Assembly (NCBI GenBank): GCA_963849095.1
Contig: CAWKGA010000009.1
Span: forward strand, 248,001 to 312,000
Reading direction: 5' to 3'
DNA: 64,000 nt
From: JASHUC01 sp963849095
Lineage (GTDB): Bacteria > Pseudomonadota > Gammaproteobacteria > Steroidobacterales > Steroidobacteraceae
Part shown: in pieces, positions 51,214 to 58,889 of the stretch
Layout: each line of letters begins with the position of its first letter
Position numbering within the stretch: the first letter of the stretch is position 1
Notes under the pieces: generated by a model
Seen by the model: only the letters and a program-made list of their open reading frames with translations
Told to the model about the DNA's origin: nothing
Database searches by the model: none
Position numbers and translations under genes: made by a program

Positions 51214-53115
51214 CTAGCGCGCCGCGCCCGCGGCGGCGCCCTGGGCGGCAGCAGTCTTTGCGGCGTCCGGTTCAGCGGCGGCGCTCGCGCCGGCGGCGTC
51301 CCGCAGCTCGGCGAGCACGCCTTCCACGATGAAGCTCGAGGAGATCGGCATCCCGTTGTAGTGCCTGAGCGAGCGCAGCTTCTCCTTCGCCGCCGCGGTC
51401 TCCAGTATGAGCAGGGAGCGCAGCTGAGCGTCCCGATTCTGCTCGACGACGAAGATGATCCGGTGGGCGGCGAGAAACCGCTCCACTTCCTCGCCGAAGG
51501 GAAACGCGCGCACGCGCATGGAGTTGATCGCGACGCCGTGGCCCTCGAGCACGTCGATCGCCTCCTGCACGGCGCCCTCGCAGCTCCCGACCGAAACGAT
51601 CGCGACATCGACGCCGGCATGGGTCTCGATCACGGGGCGCGGCACGAGCTTCTTGGCCGTGTCCCACTTCTTGAGCAGCCTGTCGACGACCACCTGGTAC
51701 TCCGCCGCATCCTCCGTGTAGGTGCCGTACTGGTTGTGGCCCGAGCCGCGCGCGAAGTACGCGCCCTTGGGATCGATGCCGGGCAGCGTCCGGCTCGGGA
51801 TGCCGTCTCCGTCGCGATCGAGGAAGCGGTAGAACTTCTCGAGCTTCGCGAGCTCAGCGGCCCCCAGCACCTTGCCGCGGTCCGGCCGGTACGCGTCGTC
51901 CCATTTCAAATCGCGGCACATCCAGTCGTTCATGCCGATATCGAGGTCCGACAGCACGATGACGGGCGTCTGCAGCCGCTCGGCGAGATCAAATGCTTCC
52001 GCCGCCATGTAGAAGCATTCCTCGGGGTTCGACGGATACAGGCACACGTGGCGCGTGTCCCCGTGGGACGCGTAGGCGCACGAGAGAATGTCGCATTGCT
52101 GGGTGCGCGTGGGCATGCCCGTCGAAGGCCCCACGCGCTGGATGTCGAACAGCACGGCGGGTATCTCGGCGTAATAGCCGAGCCCCAGGAACTCGTTCAT
52201 GAGCGAGATGCCAGGCCCCAACGTCGCCGTGAATGCGCGCGCACCGTTCCAGGACGCTCCGATCACCATGCCGATGGCCGACAGCTCGTCCTCCGCCTGA
52301 ATGAACGCGAAGCTCTTGCGGCCCGTCTCCTTGTCCGTGCGCAGGCGGTCGCCGAATCCCTTGAAGGCGTCCATGAGCGAGGTGGACGGCGTGATGGGAT
52401 ACCAGGCCGCGACCGTCGCGCCTGCGTAGATGCATCCGAGCGCCGCGGCGGTGTTGCCGTCGATCATGACGTGGCCGGCGGTCGCATCCATCTTCGCGAC
52501 GCGCAGCGGCAGCGGGCAGGCGAAGTGCTGCTTCGCATAGTCGTGGCCGAGCTGGATCGCGAGCATGTTGCTGTCGACGAGCTGCGGCTTCCTCGAGTAG
52601 GTCTCGGCGAGCAGCGCCCGGATCTGGTTGAGGTCGAGATCCAGCAGCGCGGCGAGAGCGCCCGCGTAGCAGATGTTCTTCATCAGGATGCGCGTGCGCA
52701 CCCCGTCGAAGTTCTCGTTGCAGAGCTGCGCGAGCGGCACGCCGAGCACCGTGATGTCCTCGCGCTTGAGCAGTGCGGGCCGCGGCCACGTCGAGTCGTA
52801 GAGCAGGTAGCCGCCCGGCGCGACCTCCTTCACGTCGCGCGAATACGTCTCCGCGTTCATCGCGACCATGAGGTCCACACGGCCCGACCGCGCGACATAC
52901 CCGTCCCGGGAGACGCGGATCTCGTACCAGGTCGGCAGCCCCTGGATGTTGGACGGGAAGTAGTTCTTGCCCATGACGGGGATACCGCCCCTGAAGATCG
53001 ACTTCATGAGCAGCGTGTTTGCGCTCGCCGAGCCCGTGCCGTTAACGGTGGCGATCTTGATGACGAAGTCGTTGACCCGGTCGGCGGCGCGAGTCGTCGG
53101 TTGCTCGAAAGACAT
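51214..53115 (-). CDS. korA: 2-oxoacid:acceptor oxidoreductase, gamma-alpha fused subunit
   Basis: 633 aa. The N-terminal ~200 residues are the gamma domain (TVNGTGSASANTLLMKSIFRGG; LMVAMNAETYSRDV); the alpha/pyrimidine domain follows, with GNTAAALGCIYAGATVAAWYPITPS, DELSAIGMVIGASWNGARAFTATLGPGIS and a C-terminal VVEQNRDAQLRSLL. Two-gene KorA/KorB layout with the gamma-alpha fusion. It starts 33 bp after the flavoprotein gene. No own cluster motif, as expected. Confidence 0.93.
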   Translation of the reverse strand: MSFEQPTTRAADRVNDFVIKIATVNGTGSASANTLLMKSIFRGGIPVMGKNYFPSNIQGLPTWYEIRVSRDGYVARSGRVDLMVAMNAETYSRDVKEVAPGGYLLYDSTWPRPALLKREDITVLGVPLAQLCNENFDGVRTRILMKNICYAGALAALLDLDLNQIRALLAETYSRKPQLVDSNMLAIQLGHDYAKQHFACPLPLRVAKMDATAGHVMIDGNTAAALGCIYAGATVAAWYPITPSTSLMDAFKGFGDRLRTDKETGRKSFAFIQAEDELSAIGMVIGASWNGARAFTATLGPGISLMNEFLGLGYYAEIPAVLFDIQRVGPSTGMPTRTQQCDILSCAYASHGDTRHVCLYPSNPEECFYMAAEAFDLAERLQTPVIVLSDLDIGMNDWMCRDLKWDDAYRPDRGKVLGAAELAKLEKFYRFLDRDGDGIPSRTLPGIDPKGAYFARGSGHNQYGTYTEDAAEYQVVVDRLLKKWDTAKKLVPRPVIETHAGVDVAIVSVGSCEGAVQEAIDVLEGHGVAINSMRVRAFPFGEEVERFLAAHRIIFVVEQNRDAQLRSLLILETAAAKEKLRSLRHYNGMPISSSFIVEGVLAELRDAAGASAAAEPDAAKTAAAQGAAAGAAR

Positions 53116-53148
53116 GTCGGCGTTGAGAGTCCAGCTGGAGAATTGACT

Positions 53149-54963
53149 TCAGGCGATCTTCGGTTCCTGGGCGGCCGAGGCGGCCGCCTCGTCCGCCACC
53201 TGCGGCCACAGCACGTGCGACTTCTGCATGTCCCACGCGGCCGTCGGGCACCGCTCGGCGCAGAGCCCGCAGTGAACGCAGAGGTCCTCGTCCTTCACCA
53301 TGACGCGGCTGGTCTGCGGGAGCGGCGCGGACACGTAGAGCGGCTGCGCCAGATTCTTCGCCGGCGCCTTCAGGCGGGTTCTCAGGTCCGCCTCCTCGCC
53401 GTTGTGAGTGATGGTGAGGCAATCGACCGGGCAGATGTCGATGCAGGCGTCGCACTCGATGCAGAGCTTCGCGATGAACACCGTCTGCACGTCGCAATTG
53501 AGGCAGCGCTGCACCTCGGCGGCCGTCTGCTCCGCGGTGAAGCCGAGCTCCACCTCGATGTTGAGCTTCTTGAAGCGCTCCTTCAGGGACACGTGCGGCA
53601 TCAGGCGGCGCTCGAGGGGGGCGTAGTCGTTGGCGTACGACCACTCGTGGATGCCCATCTTGCGGCTCTGCAGGTTGACGCCCGGCGGCAGGCGCTGCGT
53701 CACGGACTCGCCCTGGCAGTACTTGTGAATGGAGATGGCGGCCTGGTGGCCGTGCTCGACGGCCCAGATGATGTTCTTCGGCCCGAACGCCGCATCGCCG
53801 CCGAAGTACACTCCGGGGCGCGTGGACTGAAACGTCGTCCGATCGACGACGGGAACGTCCCACTTGTCGAACTCGATGCCGAGGTCGCGCTCGACCCAGG
53901 GAAAGGCGTTCTCCTGGCCGATGGCGAGGATCACGTCGTCGGCCGGCAAGAACTCCTCTCCGGCCGTCCGCTCCGCCGTGATGCGGCCGCGGCCGTCCAC
54001 CTCGTACTCCATGCGCTCGAACAGCATGCCGGTGAGCTTGCCGTTCTCCATCACGAAGGACTTCGGCGAGCGGTTGATCACGATCTCGACGCTCTCCTCC
54101 TCGGCGTCCTCGAGCTCCCAGTCGGAGGCCTTGAAGAAGCCCCGCGGCTTGCGCGCCATCACTTTCACGCTCTTCGCCCCGAGCCTGAGCGAGGTGCGGC
54201 AGCAATCCATGGCGGTGTTCCCGACGCCGATGATGAGCACGCGCTCGCCGATCCGGTCGAGATGGCCGAACGCCACCGACTCGAGCCAGGCGATCCCGAT
54301 GTGGATGTGGTCCGCAGCCTCCTCACGGCCGGGCACGTCGAGATTCTTGCCCCGGGGGGCGCCGGAGCCGACGAACACGGCGTCGAATCCGCCCTTCTCG
54401 AGGAGCTCCCGCATGCTGCGGATGGGGTGGTTGAGCTGGAGGTCGACTCCCATGCCCACGATCATGGCGATCTCCTCGTTGAGGACGTCGCCCGGGAGCC
54501 GGAACGAGGGGATGTTCGTGCGCATGAGCCCGCCCGGCTCCCCGTACTGCTCGAAGATCGTCACCTCGTAGCCAAGCGGCATGAGATCGTTCGCGACCGT
54601 GAGCGAGGCACAGCCCGCGCCGATGCAAGCGATCCGCTTGCCGTTCTTGACCTTGGGTATGCGCGGAAGCCGTCCGGTCACGTCGTCGCGATGATCGGCC
54701 GCGACCCGCTTCAGCCGGCAGATGGCGACCGGCTTCGCTTCCACGCGCCCCCGGCGGCAGGCCGGCTCACAGGGCCGGTCGCACACGCGCCCGAGGATGG
54801 CGGGAAACACGTTCGATTGCCGGTTCACCATGTAGGCGTCGGTGAAGCGGCCCTGGGCGATCAGCCGGATGTACTCCGGTACGTCCGTGTGGGCAGGGCA
54901 TGCCCACTGGCAATCGACAACACGGTGATAGTAGTCGGGGTGGGACGTGTCGGTAGGTTGCAT
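53149..54963 (-). CDS. GltD-like FAD oxidoreductase with N- and C-terminal Fe-S domains
   Basis: 604 aa from the ATG at 54963 (MQPTDTSHPDYY). N-terminal Fer4_20-type domain with cysteines in CQWACPAHTDVPEY and VCDRPCEPACRRG; FAD site GAGCASLTVANDL then GEPGGLM; second nucleotide site IGVGNTAMDCCRTS, and AIGQEN. The C-terminus has two 4Fe-4S sets (CIECDACIDICPVDC; CVHCGLCAERCPTA). Probably couples ferredoxin or the Kor complex to NAD(P)H. The first gene of the korAB operon; direct channelling between the three is inference. Confidence 0.92.
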   Translation of the reverse strand: MQPTDTSHPDYYHRVVDCQWACPAHTDVPEYIRLIAQGRFTDAYMVNRQSNVFPAILGRVCDRPCEPACRRGRVEAKPVAICRLKRVAADHRDDVTGRLPRIPKVKNGKRIACIGAGCASLTVANDLMPLGYEVTIFEQYGEPGGLMRTNIPSFRLPGDVLNEEIAMIVGMGVDLQLNHPIRSMRELLEKGGFDAVFVGSGAPRGKNLDVPGREEAADHIHIGIAWLESVAFGHLDRIGERVLIIGVGNTAMDCCRTSLRLGAKSVKVMARKPRGFFKASDWELEDAEEESVEIVINRSPKSFVMENGKLTGMLFERMEYEVDGRGRITAERTAGEEFLPADDVILAIGQENAFPWVERDLGIEFDKWDVPVVDRTTFQSTRPGVYFGGDAAFGPKNIIWAVEHGHQAAISIHKYCQGESVTQRLPPGVNLQSRKMGIHEWSYANDYAPLERRLMPHVSLKERFKKLNIEVELGFTAEQTAAEVQRCLNCDVQTVFIAKLCIECDACIDICPVDCLTITHNGEEADLRTRLKAPAKNLAQPLYVSAPLPQTSRVMVKDEDLCVHCGLCAERCPTAAWDMQKSHVLWPQVADEAAASAAQEPKIA

Positions 54964-55081
54964 GGTGGGGTGCAGTGTTCCGCCTAGCAGGCCCCCGCTG
55001 CAGTGCAGGGATGCCCAGTATAGAGCCAGTGCACCGCACAAGCACCGGTCGCTCCACCTGCCCGCTTATACTGCCCACACT

Positions 55082-55465
55082 ATGTCGGATCCCACTCCCA
55101 CCGAGTTAAAGCTACGGACCCGCTCGCGGCAGCTCGAGGTGGTCTTCGACGACGGAAGCCGCTTCGAGCTGTCCTTCGAGTACCTGCGCGTCCATTCGCC
55201 GTCGGCCGAGGTGAAGGGGCACGGTCCCGGGGAGGGAGTGCTCGTAATAGGCAAGGAGAGCGTCGGGATCAAGGCGATCGAGCCGGTCGGAAGGTACGCC
55301 GTCAAGCTCGTGTTCGACGACGGCCACGATACCGGACTTTACAGCTGGAAGTACCTGTACGAGCTCGGGAGCACGCGCGACCGCAAGTGGGCGGAGTACC
55401 AGGCGCGGGTGAGGGCGAGCCGATCGGCGGCCGCTCCCCCGGCGGGCGGGACGCCGCGGACATGA
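55082..55465 (+). CDS. DUF971 protein (gamma-butyrobetaine hydroxylase-like N-terminal domain)
   Basis: 127 aa from the ATG at 55082. One DUF971 domain: LKLRTRSRQLEVVFDDGSRF, FEYLRVHSPSAEV, EPVGRYAVKLVFDDGHDTG and LYSWKYLYELG. A zinc-binding beta fold found alone or at the N-terminus of BBOX hydroxylase; the standalone bacterial function is unclear. It is often next to ubiE, as here. Confidence 0.93.
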   Translation: MSDPTPTELKLRTRSRQLEVVFDDGSRFELSFEYLRVHSPSAEVKGHGPGEGVLVIGKESVGIKAIEPVGRYAVKLVFDDGHDTGLYSWKYLYELGSTRDRKWAEYQARVRASRSAAAPPAGGTPRT

Positions 55466-55470
55466 CAGGC

Positions 55471-55504
55471 AAAAAAACGGGGCCAAGCTCGATGGCTTGG
55501 CCCC
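55471..55504 (-). terminator. Perfect hairpin with T-run, minus-strand polarity
   Basis: GGGGCCAAGC (55479-55488) pairs perfectly with GCTTGGCCCC (55495-55504) around a 6-nt loop. The A-run at 55471-55477 becomes a U-run after the hairpin only for transcription on the minus strand. Both flanking genes are plus-strand, so this is a strong terminator pointed against their antisense direction; on the plus strand it could act only as a hairpin in the ubiE leader. Confidence 0.6.
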
Positions 55505-55621
55505 AGATGTATCAAGACCCCCGTTTGTTGCCACCACCTCGGCGACTTGCGTCGGGGAGGCGAGCGGGGCGATTCTGCGCAGTGTCCGTTCCAAATTGCA
55601 AGAGAATGTTCGAGCTTGGCC

Positions 55622-56368
55622 GTGACTGACGAGCCCCTCGCCGATTTCGGGTTCCAGCGCGTGCCGCGGCGTCAGAAGGCGCAGCGCGTCCGCGGTGTCT
55701 TCGACTCCGTCGCGGACCGCTACGATTTGATGAACGATCTGATGTCGGCCGGTCTGCACCGGCTGTGGAAGCGGTTCGCTCTCGGCCTCGCGGGCCTGCG
55801 CCCAGGCCAGCACGCGCTCGATGTGGCGGGGGGCACCGGCGACCTCGCGGCCGGCCTCGCCCGCCAGGTCGGAAGCGGCGGCCTCGTCGTGCTGGCCGAC
55901 ATCAATGCCGCGATGCTCGGACGCGGGCGGGACCGCCTGACCGATGAAGGCCTCGTGGACAACGTGCGCTATGCGCAGGCCGACGCGGAGAGTCTGCCGT
56001 TCCGGGACAGCAGCTTCCACTGCGTCACGATCGGCTTCGGGCTGCGGAACGTCACCGACAAGCAGGCGGCTCTCGCCTCGATGCGTCGCGTATTGAAGCC
56101 GGGCGGTCAGCTGCTGGTGCTCGAGTTCTCGCATCCGGGGCCGGCGCTGAGCCCGCTCTACGATGCGTACTCTTTCCGGGTGCTGCCGTGGCTCGGCAAG
56201 CTCGTCGCCCATGACGAGGCGAGCTACCGGTATCTCGCGGAGTCGATCCGGATGCATCCCGGGCAGGAGGAGCTGCTCGCCATGATGCAGCAGGCGGGGC
56301 TCGAGGACTGCCGCTATCACAACCTCACCGGGGGAATCGTCGCGGTCCACCGCGGTTACAAGTACTGA
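55622..56368 (+). CDS. ubiE: Demethylmenaquinone/2-methoxy-polyprenyl-benzoquinol methyltransferase
   Basis: 248 aa from a GTG (VTDEPLADFGFQRV); no in-frame ATG is close. C-methyltransferase of ubiquinone (and menaquinone) synthesis. Motifs: VFDSVADRYDLMNDLMSAGLHR, SAM motif LDVAGGTGDLA, DINAAMLGRGR, ADAESLPF, GFGLRNVTDK, LEFSHP and a terminal GGIVAVHRGYKY. A 157-bp gap with a hairpin separates it from DUF971. Confidence 0.97.
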   Translation: MTDEPLADFGFQRVPRRQKAQRVRGVFDSVADRYDLMNDLMSAGLHRLWKRFALGLAGLRPGQHALDVAGGTGDLAAGLARQVGSGGLVVLADINAAMLGRGRDRLTDEGLVDNVRYAQADAESLPFRDSSFHCVTIGFGLRNVTDKQAALASMRRVLKPGGQLLVLEFSHPGPALSPLYDAYSFRVLPWLGKLVAHDEASYRYLAESIRMHPGQEELLAMMQQAGLEDCRYHNLTGGIVAVHRGYKY

Positions 56369-56395
56369 CTCGAGCTGCGGCGGCGGCAGGACGGC

Positions 56396-57604
56396 CTACT
56401 CCGGATAGAGCATCGAGGCCCGCCTCTCCTCCCTCCACGATGCCTCGTCCGGCGCCACGAGCGCGTCGAGATCTCCCGGCACGGCCCGGGGATCGTCGAT
56501 CCACGAGCGCAGCAGCTGCCCGCCGTTGATCAGGTCGAAGGCGAGCCGATCCGTCTCGTACTCGTACGGGAAGTCGCGCCACAGGCCGTGATCCGGATGC
56601 AGGCGGCGCAGCGCCTTGAGCGCGAGGGCCACGAGCCGCCAGGGCCGGAACGCCTCATGATCGTAGGCGGGATCGTCGACATGGATCTGGAATCCCGCGC
56701 AGAGCTTCGCGGTGTGCTTGTGGAACGTGGGCTCGAACCAGCACGCGCGCAGGCGGCAGCCGCGGAGCCACTGCGGCGCGAGCGCCTGCATCTCGCGGAG
56801 GAGGGCGGCGGGATCGAGGCCCGGCGCGCCGAGCAGCTCGAGCGGACGCGTCGTGCCGCGGCCTTCCGATAAGGTCGTGCCTTCGATCATCACGGTCCCC
56901 GCATAGCAGCGGGCCATCGACAGGCTCGCCGCATTGGGACTCGGATTGACCCAGCTGCGCTCGCCGAGCGGCCAGCCGTACCCGGGCGGCTCAGATGGGG
57001 TCCAGCCTTCCATCGTGACGACCTGGCAGTCCACGTCGAGCCGCAGCGTGCGCACGAGCCAGCGCGCGAGCTCCCCGAGCGTGAGGCCGTGACGCATCGG
57101 CAGCGCTCCGGCGCCGACGAAGCTCTCCCACCCCGGCCTCAAGCGCAGCCCCTCGAGGGGCCTGCCGGCGGGATTCGGCCGGTCGAGCACCCAGACCGAC
57201 TTCGCCCTCCGGGCGGCCTCCTCCAGCACATAGCGCAAGGTGGTGATGAACGTGTAGATGCGGCAGCCCACGTCCTGCAGGTCGACCAGCATCGTGTCGA
57301 ACGTATCCATCATCTCCGCGGTGGGGCGGCGCACCGTGCCGTAGAGGCTGAACACGGGAATCCCGTGGACCGGGTCCTCGAAGTCCGGGGACTCGACCAT
57401 GTTGTCCTGCTTGTCGCCGCGCAGGCCGTGCTGAGGGCCGAACGCCGCCGTGAGCTCGATGTCGCCCGAGGAGGCGAGCGCATCCAGGGCGTGGGTGAGG
57501 TCACGCGTGACGGACGCCGGGTGGGCGAGCAGCGCCACGCGCCGCCCTGCAAGCGGGCGGCGGAGCGATGAATCCGCGAGGAGGCGATCGATACCGAACT
57601 GCAT
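56396..57604 (-). CDS. NamZ-like exo-beta-N-acetylmuramidase (DUF1343, GH171)
   Basis: 402 aa from the ATG at 57604. DUF1343 signature: RVALLAHPASVTRD, FGPQHGLRGDKQDNM, IPVFSLYGTVRRPTAEMM, LVDLQDVGCRIYTFITTL, DRPNPAGRPLEG and LSEGRGTTRPLELLGAP. Founding enzymes remove terminal MurNAc from peptidoglycan strands. No signal peptide is present, so recovery of cytoplasmic muropeptides is more likely than wall lysis. The start lies 4 bp after the DOMON-like gene stop. Confidence 0.9.
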   Translation of the reverse strand: MQFGIDRLLADSSLRRPLAGRRVALLAHPASVTRDLTHALDALASSGDIELTAAFGPQHGLRGDKQDNMVESPDFEDPVHGIPVFSLYGTVRRPTAEMMDTFDTMLVDLQDVGCRIYTFITTLRYVLEEAARRAKSVWVLDRPNPAGRPLEGLRLRPGWESFVGAGALPMRHGLTLGELARWLVRTLRLDVDCQVVTMEGWTPSEPPGYGWPLGERSWVNPSPNAASLSMARCYAGTVMIEGTTLSEGRGTTRPLELLGAPGLDPAALLREMQALAPQWLRGCRLRACWFEPTFHKHTAKLCAGFQIHVDDPAYDHEAFRPWRLVALALKALRRLHPDHGLWRDFPYEYETDRLAFDLINGGQLLRSWIDDPRAVPGDLDALVAPDEASWREERRASMLYPE

Positions 57605-57608
57605 CGGA

Positions 57609-58154
57609 TTAGATTTGAAGCGCGAACCCGCGGGGATGGTGAAAATCGGGCCGGCCCGGCGGATGCTGCAGCGCCCAGTACGACAGGCTACCGCTCGACT
57701 CCTCGAGCACCGCCGCGAGTGCGACTCTCGCCGGGGCGCCGCCTCGCAGGCGCGTGAGGCAAACGGCCGCATCGACCGTCAACGCGCCCCCGTCTCGAGA
57801 GACCGTGATGGCCGGAGCGGCGGTATCCTCCGCGGCGGCCATCCCCTCGCGGTAAGCACTGAAGGCGTAGCTCGCCCATTCTCCCGACGGCGAGAAATTG
57901 AGCTCGAGATAGTCCGGCCCTGGGTCGGGGGCGACGAACGCCTCGAAGCAGGTGTGCTGCCACAGGCCGTCCGCGCGACGCGGCGGGCGCGGCGGAGGCA
58001 GGCGCACGCGGGCGAGATCACCCTCTACCGAATACCTGACGGTCAGCACCCCGTCGGGAGCCCGCGCGACGCGCGCCTCGATCGCCCGCACGGCGTCGCA
58101 CCGAGCGGAGGGATGGGGCGCGAGGGCGAGAGCGTGCGCTCCAAAAGAGCTCAT
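57609..58154 (-). CDS. DOMON-like domain protein
   Basis: 181 aa. Beta-rich DOMON-like pattern: GVLTVRYSVEGDLARVRLP, DGLWQHTCFEAFVAPD, DYLELNFSPSGEWASYAF and YWALQHPPGRPDFHHPRGF near the C-terminus. No signal peptide. Ligand unknown, possibly haem or sugar as in other DOMON folds. It forms a tight two-gene unit with the NamZ-like gene. Confidence 0.85.
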   Translation of the reverse strand: MSSFGAHALALAPHPSARCDAVRAIEARVARAPDGVLTVRYSVEGDLARVRLPPPRPPRRADGLWQHTCFEAFVAPDPGPDYLELNFSPSGEWASYAFSAYREGMAAAEDTAAPAITVSRDGGALTVDAAVCLTRLRGGAPARVALAAVLEESSGSLSYWALQHPPGRPDFHHPRGFALQI

Positions 58155-58237
58155 GGGGCCATACTATCGCAGGCATCCCCTCTCATAAATTGCTACTGTA
58201 CGCGTGCAACCCACCCCGTCCGGCTCCTCACGAGTCC

Positions 58238-58855
58238 ATGGTCGCCGCCACGATCGAGAACATCCTGAACCGCGGTCTGCCGAGGTCGCCGCGCGCGCGG
58301 GAGATCTGCGCCGAGCTCGCGGGACGCCGGCTTGCCGTCGAGATCCGCGGCGTTGCCGACTTCCTCGTCTCCTGCGACGGGAACGGCCTGAAGATTGCCT
58401 CGGGCCGCGCCGAGGACGCCGAAGCGCGCGTGAGCGGCGGCCTGCTCGCGCTCATCGCGCTGGCTGGTCCGGCCGTCGGCGCGAGCCCGCGGCGTGGCGC
58501 CGTGCAGCTCGGCGGAGATGCCGAGGTCGCGGAGAGATTTCACGAGCTGCTGCGGCTTCTGCGGCCGGACCCGGAGGAGGAGCTGGCCCTTGCGATCGGG
58601 GACGTTCCCGCGCACGAGATCGCGCGGCTCGCCCGGGCGACGCTCGGCTGGTGCCGCAGCACCGCGGACACGACGCTGCGCAACGTCGCGGAATACCTCG
58701 CCCACGAGCGCGGCCACCTCGTCTCGAGCTCCGAGGGGCGTCAACTGCTCACGGGAATCGACACCGTGCGGGACGACGTCGACCGGCTCGAGGCGCGCAT
58801 CGAAGCTCTTGCTCGGCATATCGAGGCCAGGCGGCCGCAGGGGCGCGAAGCGTGA
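58238..58855 (+). CDS. ubiJ: Ubiquinone biosynthesis accessory factor UbiJ
   Basis: 205 aa from the ATG at 58238. N-terminal SCP2 lipid-binding domain (LAVEIRGVADFLVSC; VQLGGDAEVAERFHELL), then a helical region (YLAHERGHLVSS..IDTVRDDVDRLEARIEAL). Works in the soluble Ubi complex presenting polyprenyl intermediates. The position immediately before ubiB is diagnostic, though here the NamZ/DOMON pair on the opposite strand separates it from ubiE. Confidence 0.93.
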   Translation: MVAATIENILNRGLPRSPRAREICAELAGRRLAVEIRGVADFLVSCDGNGLKIASGRAEDAEARVSGGLLALIALAGPAVGASPRRGAVQLGGDAEVAERFHELLRLLRPDPEEELALAIGDVPAHEIARLARATLGWCRSTADTTLRNVAEYLAHERGHLVSSSEGRQLLTGIDTVRDDVDRLEARIEALARHIEARRPQGREA

Positions 58856-58889
58856 CGTGCCGAGCGGCCTTCGAGCGGGAGGCGGTCCC

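Noticed and set aside
51082..54987. A 1301-codon open frame on the plus strand across the kor operon
   Set aside because: It is antisense to korB, korA and the flavoprotein, all with clear motifs, and its translation is low-complexity Arg/Val/His/Asp-rich text typical of shadow frames in G+C-rich DNA.
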